Positions 45,662-56,635 of a stretch of 64,000 nucleotides of DNA are shown here, piece after piece. The notes beneath the pieces are model-generated. The model was not told where the DNA came from and ran no database searches. It saw only the letters and a list, made by a program, of their open reading frames with translations. Source of the stretch: Hyperoodon ampullatus (taxonomy: Eukaryota; Chordata; Mammalia; Artiodactyla; Ziphiidae); the NCBI GenBank assembly GCA_949752795.1, contig OX457070.1:31198788-31262787 (forward strand), read 5' to 3'. Position numbers and translations under genes: made by a program. Numbering within the stretch: position 1 is the stretch's first letter; each line of letters starts with the position of its first letter.

Positions 45662-45790
45662 ATTTTTCAGATCCTTTTCCATTGTAGGTTATTAGAGGAT
45701 ATTGCATGTAGTTCCCTGTGCTATACAGTAGGTCCTTGTTGTTTATCTATTTTATATACAGTAGTGTGTATCTATTAGTCCCAGATATAT
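45518..45790 (-). mobile_element. 5'-truncated L1, antisense, with AT expansion
   Basis: 'attgaagtatagttgattta', 'ctttcaggtgtacagcaaag', then an AT array, then 'agttccctgtgctatacagt' and 'aggtccttgttgtttatcta'. The array lies where other copies here have a short TA-rich run. Confidence 0.88.
45610..45658. repeat. (TA)n microsatellite, first array
   Basis: About 24 uninterrupted TA units inside the L1. Confidence 0.98.
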
Positions 45791-45793
45791 GTG

Positions 45794-45796
<3 letters not shown>

Positions 45797-45838
<42 letters not shown>
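45797..45838. repeat. (TA)n microsatellite, second array
   Basis: About 20 uninterrupted TA units, 138 bases after the first array. Confidence 0.97.
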
Positions 45839-45840
<2 letters not shown>

Positions 45841-45874
45841 AAATCAAACTCTTGACATTTGGGGGGAAAAGTTT

Positions 45875-46275
45875 TATTTATTTTATTTTAAATTTATTTA
45901 TTTATTTAATTTTTGGCCGCATTGGGTCTTCGTTGCTGTGTGCGGGCATTCTCTAGTTGCAGCAAGCGGGGGCTACTCTTCCTTGCAGTGCGCGGGTTTC
46001 TCATTGTGGTGGCTTCTCTTGTGGTGAAGCATGGGCTCTAAAGGCGTGCGGCCTTCAGTAGTTGTTGCTCGCAGGCTCTAAAGCACAGGCTCAGTAGTTG
46101 TTGCACGTGGGCTCTAGGGTGCGCTGGCTTCAGTAGTTGTGGCACGGGCTCAGTAGTTGTACCTCACAAGCTTAATTGCTCTGCAGCATGTGGGGTCTTC
46201 CTGGACCAGGGCTCGAACCCATGTCCCCTGCATTGGCAGGTGGATTCTTAACCACTGCACCACCAGGGAAGTCCA
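45875..46275 (-). mobile_element. CHR SINE, long class with internal duplication, antisense
   Basis: T-rich tail, 'ggccgcattgggtcttcgtt', end 'caccaccagggaagtcc'. The 10-mer cagtagttgt occurs four times (46056, 46092, 46131, 46151), showing tandem duplication in the middle, and makes this the longest SINE of the window. Confidence 0.92.
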
Positions 46276-46829
46276 GGTGAAAATTTTAGAAGAAGCAATA
46301 ATAATAAAGGTAGATCAAGGGAACACATGATTGCTCTCAGAAGACTTCATATTGAATTTGAATATATTCATTCTATCATTTTCTTTCAACACTTTGCTTT
46401 CACCTAGTGTCATGGGGTAGATAAGCATGAAGAAGCAACTCCTACAATGGCCTCCTAAACCCGTGTTGAATCATTCATTTTCTCTCTTTTCTCACTATCG
46501 TGATGTCAGAGCCAGAACTGCTAATGTGCTACCATAAACTGTCATTCTGAGTTTTACCTCTGTCCTCGGCATGTGGCCACCTACACCACACAGGGGAGGG
46601 GTAATGGGCAACTGGAAGGGGAGGGATTGTGGTAAATTTGAAGGAACAAACCCACATTTCCAACATGAACAAGTGTCCATCCATTGACAGGAAGACATTT
46701 CATCAACTGATGGGTGCATCTTCCATCATCCACTTTAGGGATTGTCCCTTGTTGGCCTCAGACTCAGTTCTTTCTTGACCATAATCTGGGTGTGGATAAA
46801 AGTCCAACTATGGTTGGAAAGAGAAATTT
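46276..46829. other. Unique sequence, nothing recognised
   Basis: Non-repetitive sequence without gene signals. Confidence 0.4.
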
Positions 46830-47460
46830 CACAGCTAACTGAGAGGTAACCCAGCCGGACAGCAAAGAGTTGACTGTGCCATACCTAATTGACAGTGGAG
46901 GGGTAACCTCAGGTTACGTGCCTTTCGACTGAAATTCCATATTAGCTGTTTGCTTGGAAGGAGCAGATGTTTTGGCTCTGGTGGTCACTGCTCACCTCTG
47001 TCTGGGAGGTGCATCAATCACTTTAATTATAATGGAACATGGGGCCAGGAACTGAAGGAGAAAAATCAACCCAATCCCAAGAACAATCTTTCTTGATGAA
47101 TTCTCCCCTAAATCGAAACAATTCACTGGGTATCCCAGCTGGGGTTCATATGCTTTTGATTACTGTGGGCTATTTAGCTCTACAAAATGACAGGCTGCTT
47201 AATGGACTTTTAATGGTTATAGGTTTCTCTCTCTTTTTTTTAATGAGCTTCACCAGTTTGTTACTAATGCCCTGTAGAAATTTGGCGAGGGGCCAGGCTG
47301 GATGTTCCACATTTCTGGTTTCCAGGCGGCATACAAGCAACCATCATAGCCAGTGGGGAAGGATGTTGCCAATCGGAGGGTGATGCCATTAGGGCAGGGA
47401 GAGCAGGGAAGCTGAGTGCCCTGTAGTCCTAATAATTATGCCATCTTAGAGAAGGTGGTT
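46830..47460. promoter_or_regulatory. Candidate conserved non-coding element
   Basis: Repeat-free block with 'atacctaattgacagtgg' near 46881, a perfect 15-bp palindrome GTAACCTCAGGTTAC (46903-46917), 'cactttaattataatgg' near 47020 and 'gcttttgattactgtggg' near 47150. The 114-codon frame at 47039-47383 has no recognised domain. Confidence 0.42.
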
Positions 47461-47964
47461 GCATTTTGTAGCTGAAGTTACCCCGAAGGCTTCAAAGGTC
47501 TTGGGATCTCAGGTGGCAGGAGAGTTGGCAGTGTTGGGAATGCTTTGCCTTCCTCTGATTTCCATGTTGTTGGTAAAAGGTGCCCCTCTTAGACTCAGTT
47601 GCATCCTGTCCACCAAAGGGCCTGTGGACATCTCAAGGCCAAGGCTAGGTGGTAGTCAATCATGTTGGTATCTGTAGTGCAAGATTGGGCCCACAGTAGG
47701 TAGTCAGTCCACGTCTGTTGAATGAGTGGCCATAAACAATTAGGATGAATGAGGGAGAAAAGCTTTTACGGAAGGGCATCCCTCTCTGGGTCTCCAGAGA
47801 AAAGCATGAGATCTGTGGGCAAGAGAAGAGTGAGAGCTGAGGATGAGAGAGACTGTGTCTTGAGTCACTAACAACTCTACTGACTCTCATTTCTTGTCAT
47901 GCACCAAACATCACGCTAAACACTTTGTATGCATCACCTCCCATGGGTCCTTCTAGCCTCGCGG
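47461..47964. other. Unique sequence, nothing secure
   Basis: Weak MIR/L2-like traces near 47680-47730 and 47890-47940. Confidence 0.35.
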
Positions 47965-48165
47965 AGAGGTAGACAGTGGTGTGCTGATGAGTGTTTCACA
48001 ACCAGTTTTGGGAAGCTGCCCAGATTTGTGGCATTTGCTAATTTCTGTGGTGAATACTCCCACCATGGCCTATTTCAAACTACCTATGTGATGGCAGCCA
48101 GCCAGCTGGTGAAATTCCAGAAGACTTAAAAATTGGCTTTTGCCAGCCGCTGTGAGCACACCACC
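47965..48165 (+). mobile_element. Ancient DNA-transposon-like repeat (copy 2 of 3)
   Basis: 'agtggtgtgctgatgagtgt', 'tgtggtgaatactcccacca' and 'tggcctatttcaaactacct' parallel the copy at 3110. It appears to interrupt a MIR. Confidence 0.55.
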
Positions 48166-48305
48166 AGAGATAGGTATCATACCATTTCACAGATGCAGAG
48201 GATGAAGCTCAAGAAGTAAGTAACGGGTGAAGGTCATGGAGACAGTAAAGGACAGAATCCAGGCCCAGAAGGCCTCCCAAACACTAAGCTCTTGACCACT
48301 GATCG
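48166..48305 (-). mobile_element. MIR SINE fragment, antisense
   Basis: 'catttcacagatgcagagga' and 'agtaagtaacgggtgaaggt' are the antisense MIR core. Confidence 0.65.
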
Positions 48306-48554
48306 CACTGCACTACTTTCCTAAACTTCCTTTCCACGCTGTCAGAGTGGCCACAAAACTAGGAAGCAGGCAACTCAACTCAGGCTGATGTAAAGCCCAT
48401 TCTGGTTTCCTGGGGCTTCCCCTGTAGGTCACGTATGATGCTCACTGTAGAACTTCTTTGGAGGTCTCCTGCTCCTGGGCTACCCCTTCTCACCCTCACT
48501 CACATTATGGAGATTTTGCTTCTTAACTTACAGCCAACCAGGCTCTAGTGCTAG

Positions 48555-48705
48555 TACAAGGTATTTATTGTGGTACCGCCTCCTTATTTAATAGATGAGC
48601 CAATTGGGGGTCCTAAGAGATTAAATGACTTGTCCAGATCCACACAGCCTGTCAGTGACAGTGCTGGAAATAAAATTGAGATCTGATTCCTGATCCAAGG
48701 CACCT
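48555..48705 (-). mobile_element. MIR SINE, antisense
   Basis: 'agattaaatgacttgtccag' and 'atccacacagcctgtcagtg' are antisense MIR core sequence. Confidence 0.75.
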
Positions 48706-49824
48706 CCCTGGAAATTACAGGGCCTTCCACCTCTTAAGGATAACGAATGGAACTTGGAGTTTCATAAAAGTAGATGGGGGTGGATTTTCCTGCCTCACGT
48801 TGCTGATGTTCTTCCTCACTGCTGGCTCTCAGTTTGAAAGATTCAACTTGACTTCCCTTGATTTGGGGGCAATGAGCCAAGAATTCAAGGGTGGGCAGCA
48901 GGAATACATGGTGAAGTGAATGCAGCAAACATGAAAGACATTCTTTGGGAGCTTTAGTGGCTGGGGACGAGGGGCAGGGAGCAAAGGAGGGGGCTCCTTG
49001 CTGAAATGCCCTCATGTCTCTGAGTCCTGAGATACTCTTAAATCACGCCCAGGTCGTATGGTGCCTATACTTGTCTCTTGGCCCAGGGTGAAAACAGTTC
49101 ACATTGTAAAATTAACTTTCCACATTTGGCTGGTCCACACGGGGCCAGCTTTCTTTCAAAGTGAGTTTGCGAATGAATGAATGAATGTGTTGACTGGGTT
49201 ACTGTTCTTAGGGGAGCCTTCTTTGCATGGGACTTGGAGAAGGATTAAAGCCGGTTTTGAAAAGTGTTGGTGCTCACCCAAACACAGCATGCTGATAGAA
49301 TTCTGGTCGCACTTTTATTTGCTATGGAAAAAAAATGCTCCAGTTTCATGGAAGAAATAGCCCAGCAGATGGTGTTTGGTGGAGGGCATGAATGTAGCCT
49401 TGTAAATAAGCATTCAAAATAGACCAGCTTCCCCCCAAATTTACCATCTGCCCCTTATCCCGTGAGGTCCACAGGTGGTAAAAGAAAGGAAATTGATGCT
49501 TTGAGTTGTTATTGTTACTATTTTAGTATTCCCATATTACAGAAATTCCCTAAATGATGGCATTCTTAAATTTGGTTATAAAAAACATGGAGAGCAATGC
49601 CTTCAATTTAACAAATTTTTCAGGGTTTAATCTGGTTTAAGAATAAAATCTGGTCTAAATGGCATTGCCCTGTTTATCTCCTTTTGGGGGGTAGCTTCTG
49701 ATGTGATCCTCTGTTTGCAACTCTCATGGCTGAGGGTCTTCTACATCCACCCTGGCTCTGGACAAGACTCTCAGATTCACTGTTGCTTCCCATCTCCAAA
49801 AAGCAGGGTAATCAATGTGCATAG
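48706..49824. other. Unique sequence; weak regulatory texture near 49.1-49.4 kb
   Basis: Contains a short (GAAT)4 run near 49171 and a repeat-free AT-rich part. No genes recognised. Confidence 0.4.
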
Positions 49825-50040
49825 GATCTAGAATCTTACAGACCTGGGTTTGAACTCATTTTTGGCTGTGGAGCAATGGTCAACAATTAAGTATCAGTTT
49901 CCTCATCTGTAAAATGAGGAAACTAGTGTGGTTGATAAGACTGCTGGAGATGGTTGTTAAAATTAAATGAGAAAAGGTACCTATAGCACTCAGGACAGTG
50001 CAGACAATGTTCAAAATATGTTTATTGTTATAGCTCATGT
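49825..50040 (+). mobile_element. MIR SINE, sense
   Basis: 'tacagacctgggtttgaact', 'cagtttcctcatctgtaaaa', 'tgttaaaattaaatgagaaa' and 'ctatagcactcaggacagtg' in sense order. Confidence 0.85.
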
Positions 50041-50587
50041 CATCACCATTGTCATCGATATCATCATCATCACCATCATCTCCAACTATAATACACAGCT
50101 ATCTTAATTGGGGAGTAAAAGGGACTTCTGGATATTGGTGATTTATTTGAGTTAGTATGAAGAGTGGTGGAACTCATTAGGCTGACTGCTCCCACTCTCC
50201 TTTTGTTTCCCCAAAAGGAGAGTCTCATAGGCCACCAGCCAAAACATGTCTCAGAGAATGGAATGCTTTGTGAGGCTTTCGTTGGGTTGGGTTGACTATT
50301 ATTGAAGGAGGGAAGATTGAAATCAAGATTTTTATCATATTGTAAATGGTGGATGATTCAATGGAGTAGACTAAGCATTGGGATTAGGAATCTGAAGTTT
50401 TGTAGATTGAGTTTGCTCAGATTTGGGGGAAGGATTTAAAGGGGTCTGAATTTAGAAAACCCTAACTTTGGAAATTTTTCTTGCAGTTTCAGTGATGGCA
50501 GAGGCTCAGGAACAAAGGGTTTAGGTGGAAGCAGGGTCCTGAGAGGGGAACCTCTGGAGTGTATATTTGTGGTACTTCTCACCGGTG
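50041..50587. other. Unique sequence with a CAT repeat
   Basis: A short imperfect (CAT)n run lies at about 50050-50085. Nothing else recognised. Confidence 0.45.
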
Positions 50588-50600
50588 GGTAGTAGTCTTT

Positions 50601-50807
50601 TTTTTTTTTTTTTTTGCGATACGCGGGCCTCTCACTGTTGTGGCCTCTCCCGTTGTGGAGCACAGGCTCCGGACGCGCACGCTCAGCGACCATGGCTCAC
50701 GGGCCCAGCCGCTCCGCGTCATGTGGGATCTTCCTGGACCGGGGCATGAACCCGCGTCCCCTGCATCGGCAGGCAGACTCTCAACCACTGTGCCACCAGG
50801 GAAGCCC
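50601..50807 (-). mobile_element. CHR SINE, short young class, antisense
   Basis: Poly-T tail, 'gcgatacgcgggcctctcac', 'caccagggaagccc' end. The 13-bp target duplication ggtagtagtcttt is at 50588-50600 and 50808-50820. Confidence 0.96.
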
Positions 50808-50820
50808 GGTAGTAGTCTTT

Positions 50821-52058
50821 ATTTTTAGTGATTGTGTTGACATTGAGAGAATGGGGATTGGCTGGGGTGTAACTTACTGAGAGGAGGAAGAGCAGATGTT
50901 CTAAACGAGATTTGCAGCCCTTTCAAAAGGACCAAAGGAGATTTGACCTGTAAACCTCACCTGTCTAGCATTACCTGGATCTTTTCTCAGAAATGTTTGA
51001 GTGGTAGTTAGAATCACAGAGTTGTAGTACAAGAGGTATCACAGAGGTTTTTTCCAGTTCCCATCGCCTTCTGTTACAGACAAAGCAACTCCAACAAAAT
51101 GAGGTCAAATTTTGATCACACTTCCCTCTCCTCTTTCCCCCCACCGAGATAGAGCCAGTGTCCTTGTATTCTTGGTAGAAAAGATCAGCGTTGCCCCATT
51201 TTTCAGCCCTCTTTTATGCTAACAGTACATGTTGCTGAACTTATTGAATGCTGGCTAGTACATCATTATCTTTAATAAACATTAATTGAGTGTCTAGCCT
51301 AGTGTGTACAAAGTTCATGATAAGTTAAGACATGGCCCTTGCCTTTAAAGACCTTAAAATCTTTAAGCAATAACCTCAGGCTTCGGTAAAGCTGTCTAAA
51401 GCTTACAAGTATTCTGCTAGAGAAGTATAATTGAGAGTCCCAACCCAGGGGCCAGGGTGGGGCTTTAATGCTGGCTTTCTGCCTCTTTACTGTGACAACC
51501 TGATTCAGTCGCTTGGTAGTTTTGAGCTTCTCTCCCAACAGTTTGAACACACCGATGACAATACCTGTCCCTCCTACTTCTGAATTTTGAGGAACAAATG
51601 AGACCTACATTTGCCTATAAATTATGAAGTATAGTAGAAACTGAAGGGATCAATAGAAATGGAAGAGATCCTACTCTATAGGACTGTACTCTCAGAGTGA
51701 AAGTAATTAATCATTCTACTTATTGTCATCATCATCATTATCTTAATTATTATCATCCAGGAGTTTTCATTAGACACCTCTTTGCATTTAGCATCTTCCT
51801 GCTCTCCACGACCCTACAAACAAACAGCCACTTTCACTCAACACGTTCAGGTAATGGTGACTCGTCAGGGTTTACGTCACCTGGTTAGATGAGCCGTCGT
51901 CCGCGTCACTCTGGGTATTTGTACATGGCAACGTGTGCAGTAGTTTTTTTTTCCTCTTTATCCACATAGTGAGTCAGGAGAATCTTAACCTAATGATGGG
52001 GCTTTATTTTTTTCTCTATCAAGTCCACAGATGTCATGTTGACTGTTGTAGATTTTGA
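50821..52058. other. Unique sequence, nothing recognised
   Basis: A short (ATC)n/(ATT)n run near 51725-51757. No gene or repeat family is secure. Confidence 0.4.
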
Positions 52059-52262
52059 CAGTATTGTGGGCCCAGAAATAATGTCCTTCATATCAAGGAA
52101 TTTTACAGAGAACTGGCACAAGTGGCAAATGAGTTTAAGAAAATGAATTCCAGGATCCAACAGAAGACAGAAGTCATGAAAGCATACTATGGCCCAGAGG
52201 TTATGATGCCTGTAGTAAATTTGGTTACCAAGGCTGAAATAAACATTTCAAGCTGCACCTAA
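52059..52262 (+). other. Coding-like open frame without start, unassigned
   Basis: Open for 67 codons between a TGA at 52056 and a TAA at 52260. The translation is rich in K, E, M and Q in a helix-like pattern (for example 'ELAQVANEFKKMNSR'). It could be a fragment of a retrocopy or transposon, or chance. I do not recognise a family. There is no upstream Met, splice context or polyA. Confidence 0.15.
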
Positions 52263-52308
52263 CTGTCCTGTAGAGATGTCTTTGCTTGCTTCTGAAGCGA
52301 CCTGCTTT

Positions 52309-52715
52309 ATTCTCTCCTGTCTTTTGGTAAAAGAAAATGGATTTTATTTGAGTGACAATGCACTCAGCCTCCCTTGTAGCTAGAAGTTAGCAATTAGATT
52401 AAGAAGTTGTTAGGTAAGACTTCCGGGAAAGCTCCTGGAGAAGGGAACAACATCCCCACTACATGCTTGGATATGGATGTGACTACAGGAGCCTCTCCAA
52501 CAGCCATCTTAGATCGTGGGGCAACCTTGAAGATGGAAACCACGTCTCAAGGTGATGGAACATAAACACAGAAGGAGCCTTCCCCCACAGCCCTGCCATG
52601 CAATCTTAGACTTTTGTTCTGGACTGCTTTCACATGAGTAGGAAGTGAATTTATTTAATCACTGTTATTTCCAGACTCTGCTACTAGCAGTCACCGTCTT
52701 TCCTAACTGATACAT
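52309..52715. mobile_element. Ancient interspersed repeat, possibly MLT-like (weak)
   Basis: 'cagcctcccttgtagctaga', 'tctccaacagccatcttaga', 'ggatatggatgtgactac' and 'actgttatttccagactctg' with 'tttcctaactgatac' follow an order common to a dispersed mammalian repeat. I cannot name it securely. Confidence 0.45.
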
Positions 52716-52825
52716 GTGCCTTCCCCTCAATGACTAGTGCCCTTGATTCTTTGCAGTTAGCTCCTGGAAACACTGTCTGTTGGTCCATGCTGACGCACAA
52801 GCCCCTACAAGAGCAATGTTGGACT

Positions 52826-52851
52826 CAGCCTCTGCTAATGAGCAGAGGCTG
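52826..52851. repeat. Perfect 11-bp hairpin with 4-nt loop
   Basis: Arms cagcctctgct (52826-52836) and agcagaggctg (52841-52851) flank the loop aatg. The hairpin is followed by a direct repeat of gtgaacaca. Confidence 0.95.
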
Positions 52852-53139
52852 TGAACACAGCTTGTGAACACAATGCTGGGATTATAAGGTGCTGGCAGCC
52901 GTGCCAGAATAATAAGGTCAGATGGAAAATCATACCAGTAAATATCTTCAGTGAATATCCTGTCCCACTCCAGTGCCCTTCAAATACCATCGCCCAAATC
53001 CACAGTTCATGTGGTAGGATTGCAGCCTCTCTTCCCCAGAGCCATCATTTCTGTCTGTGGGATAATGAGGAGGGTCTTCGGTACCACTCCAAAGTTTTCC
53101 CTGTCTAGCTATGCAGCAGGAGCCTATATTTGTCCTGAC

Positions 53140-53480
53140 TTGTAACTGAAACCCTTGTTTGTCTGAGTTTCTTTCCCCTGGCAATTTCACCTGTAATCTC
53201 AGAGATCGTAGCTGCAATTTGCTTTGCTAATCTCACCCACCTTTGGCTGAGTGACACTGCGCTGGAAGGGCTCAGGGGACTTGGGGACACTTCCTCAGCT
53301 CACTCTGTCTCTGTTTTACAGCAGTGTCCTCTTGACCATTTGCTGTGGGCTCTGTAGCGCTGTACCCACCTTTGACTTAGTTTTAAGGCAAAATTCCAGG
53401 GAAAGATTTCAGAAAGATTTGTATAATTCCTAAATTGCTGTCTGATTACTGAGGTAGTTAAACTTTCAGTGAGATCTTGG
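53140..53480. promoter_or_regulatory. Candidate conserved non-coding element
   Basis: Repeat-free block with 'gcaatttgctttgctaatct' near 53214, 'tctgtagcgctgtaccc' near 53350 and 'gctgtctgattactgag' near 53437. Short frames on both strands have no domains. Confidence 0.35.
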
Positions 53481-54269
53481 CACTTTCCTGAGACTAAAAA
53501 AACCCCAAGGCACATCTAAGGCAGCAGATTGCTAAGGCTAAATGTTCTCTGCTGGTCTTCCTCTTACAGGTGTTTTGGTGACCATGGGCCAGATCTGAGT
53601 GTGTTTATCAGAGGCAGCTGCTGGTATCATTGAAATCTAATTCAGAAATTAGGGTGACAGCGTTGTCCACTGTAAGTTACTTTTGAGTAGTTTTATATAA
53701 ATGTTATGGTGAGTTTGCTGGTCCAACGCTATTTAGGGTCACATATTTCTCACATAATCCCATATACCTCACAGATCCCAAATATTGCTTACATGGAGGA
53801 TTGATTAGGTGGGTGAGGTTGTCAGACATGGGGGGGATGAAGCAAATATCTGCTGTCTAGTGATTTGAAAACATTTTTGTAAGACTGTTATGGTAGAAGG
53901 AATTTCTTTCTCTTGGAATAATTTGTAGTTAAATGCACATGAGGTATGGCCAGGAGAAGGAAGGAGTTTGTGGAGTGAAAATACATCCTTACTTTTGAAA
54001 GCTTTTTCTCAACATATATGAACTTAACCCACACTGAAGACTTTAATTTTTCTGAGACTTTAAATATAACAAACTGATAATTGCAAGGCAGTTGGTAGTA
54101 GTGCTTTTTAACTTCACCTTCTTTAGGAGATTCAGGGTGCCTGGATTGAATACATGTACTCAAGAAAAAAAAATTATCTCACCTGGCACAAATCACTAAT
54201 GTTATAGAGTCAAAATTTATTATTATTATTTTATGAGCCTGAAGTAGTTCTATAATATACCACAGTAGA
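53481..54269. other. Unique sequence, nothing recognised
   Basis: AT-leaning, with a short ATT run near 54216. No gene signal. Confidence 0.4.
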
Positions 54270-54530
54270 AATATAATGTGATGTGTAGGATGTGTATTTA
54301 ATTTAAAATTTTCTAGTAGCCACATTACAAAACATTAAAAGAAATAGGTGAAATTAATAGATCTTGTTTAACCCAATATATCCCAAATATGATCATTTCA
54401 GCATGTGATCAGTGTAAGAAATTGTCAAGATATTTGACATTCTTTTACAATGTATCTCAGTTTGGGCTAGCCACATTTTAAGTGGGCAGTAGCCACAAGT
54501 GGCTGGTGGCCACTGTATTGGCAGAACGAG
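54270..54530. mobile_element. Ancient DNA-transposon-like repeat, unassigned
   Basis: 'aattttctagtagccacatt', 'aaaagaaataggtgaaatta', 'ttgtttaacccaatatatcc' and 'cacaagtggctggtggccac' match a common mammalian interspersed repeat whose name I cannot fix. Confidence 0.6.
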
Positions 54531-54610
54531 TCTTGAGAAGAGGGGTTGTGTCGGATTTACACGGTTCCCTTTCTAGCTAAACAAACCAGTGCCTAAAGAA
54601 CTGATTTTTT

Positions 54611-54816
54611 TTTTTTTTTTTTTTGCGGTACGCGGGCCTCTCACTGTTGTGGCCTCTCCCGTTGCGGAGCACAGGCTCCGGACGCGCAGGCTCAGCGGCC
54701 ATGCCTCACGGGCCTAGCCGCTCCGCGGCATGTGGGATCTTCCCAGACTGGGACACGAGCCCGTGTCCCCTACATCGGCAGGCGGACTCTCAACCACTGC
54801 GCCACCAGGGAAGCCC
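54611..54816 (-). mobile_element. CHR SINE, short young class, antisense
   Basis: Poly-T tail, 'gcggtacgcgggcctctcac', 'caccagggaagccc' end. The 14-bp target duplication aagaactgattttt is at 54597-54610 and 54817-54830. Confidence 0.96.
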
Positions 54817-54889
54817 AAGAACTGATTTTTGATCGTGAGTTTTTCACCCTCACACATTCATATTTCTGCTCAGAGAGCTAACATCTCAT

Positions 54890-55910
54890 AAGACATTCTG
54901 GGAGTGGAGCTGTCAACTTAAAATAGAAAGTCCCCCGGAGCTGCTGGAGAACCAGTCCTTTTGAACAGAAGGGGAAATGTCCCAAAATTAGGCAGGCCAC
55001 GGCTTCCATGTTTTCTGGAAGGAAGTTTACCCCCTTCCAAACAGGAAGGTGCAAGGCATTCATTTTTTCCACCTGTAGGGGGAGCTCTTGTCACTTCACT
55101 CTTTATAAAATTCCAAATCTGGCTCTCAGACGCCGGCAAGCTCGGAGTTCTTTCACCTGGGTCTGCGGAGAGTTTGTTTTTGGCTCCAAACCAGCAGTGC
55201 TTTCGCAATCTCCACACGTTACGGCTGCTGAAATGCTAGGACACCAGCCGGGTGGCGGCTTGAGTCTTGTGATTCCCAGGCAGTCCGGCGAAATGATAAA
55301 CAAAAGTCTTTTGTGCAATATTAATAAGCTTTAAGCACTCCCCAGCCGAGCCCCTTGTCATCCAAGTAAGTCATGTGTATCAAAAGCCCTTATATGTGAA
55401 AGTTTGTTTTCATATCTGGCCAGCGTTGAATGGGAGCCCCCTTTGCCATGTTGTAAAACAAACATTTGTTTATTTTGTGAACAGTGCTGGCAGTATGATA
55501 CAGGAACCCGGCCTGAATGCAGGGACCCCTTTCCAAGGAGGCGCCTTTGAAAACCTTTCTGCTGCTCCATTCCAACTGTCAACTGATCTTGAGTTCTGTT
55601 TACTTTAAGACAATAACACTGTTTCCTAAATAAATAAGTCAGGGGCACCCGTGGGCCTTAATGAAACCCCATAAATGGGTTGGGTGCTGGGGGGTGGAGA
55701 AGGGGAATTTTTGTGCAGTGCAGAAACAATGGCTAGTTCATCTCACCATGTATCCGGGGCCTGTGTTTTTAAGACAGAAGGGGGCCTTTGTGTTAATTGC
55801 ACTGATAAAACTCTCCTGATAGAGCATCCCCTGGAACGCTGGGACAAAAGATGTGACATTTCGCCCCGTGTGAATGCCACCCTGCCAAACAGACGTTTTC
55901 TAAAGCAGCG
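54890..55910. promoter_or_regulatory. Candidate conserved non-coding element, largest block
   Basis: About 1 kb free of recognisable repeats. CpG sites are retained at 55130-55290, unlike other non-SINE sequence here. Motifs seen: a CTCF-like CCTGTAGGGGGAGC (55072-55085), SOX-type acaaaag near 55301, an inverted aacaaa/tttgtt pair (55457-55470) overlapping a FOX core TGTTTA (55467-55472), and 'gtgttaattgcactgat' near 55791. Overlapping short frames give no domain. Inferred regulatory. Confidence 0.5.
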
Positions 55911-56319
55911 ACGTATTGGTCACACACACAGCTCCCACACACCCCCTCCCGCCCAGTAGATCAGCTAACCTCTCCTGGTGTGCAGAGAAAATAAATAAAA
56001 ACTGTAAGACTAAACCATCTGCCTCTGGAGGTGTCTGGCTTTTTTCCTGGTTGCTCTGGAGCTTCCAGAAATCCATTTCGGTTTCTGACCCGTCCAAGTG
56101 GTCCTCAGGCACAACAGAAGAGAGGCTGGCACTTACAGTAGAGGAAGTTGTGCTGACGGAGAGTTGGGGTGTTCGTGGGTTTCCCTGGGAAGCAGGCATT
56201 CCAGCCTGTTACGGGAAATTACGTTTCTGAGCAAAAGACACATTCTAGGTGAGGACTAGAGGCTGAAGATGGGGAACCAGCAGGGCTTGCTGCATGTAGA
56301 TTTTAAAAATATATTTTAA
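55911..56319. other. Unique sequence, nothing recognised
   Basis: Overlapping frames of 99-104 codons on opposite strands without domains. Confidence 0.4.
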
Positions 56320-56635
56320 ATATGACACAAATGAAGTAAGTATGAAACAGAAACACTCACAGATAGAGAACAGACTTGTGGTTGCCAAGGAGCGGGACGT
56401 GGGGGAGGGATGGAGTGGGAGCTTGGGATGAGCAGATGCAAACTGTTATATAGAGAATGGATAAACAACAAGGTCCTACTGTACAGCACGGGGAACTATA
56501 TTCAATATCCTGTGATAAACCACAATGGAAAAGAATATGCAAAAAATGTATGTATACGTATAACTGAATCGCTTTTCTGTACAGTAGAAATTAACACAAC
56601 ATTATAAATCAACTATACTTTAATAAAATAAATTT
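56320..56635 (+). mobile_element. 5'-truncated L1, sense
   Basis: 'acagacttgtggttgccaag', 'aaggtcctactgtacagcac', 'ttcaatatcctgtgataaac' and 'aatcaactatactttaataa' form the artiodactyl L1 3' end in sense. Similar 'ttaaaaatatat' sequence on both sides suggests an AT-rich target duplication. Confidence 0.9.
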
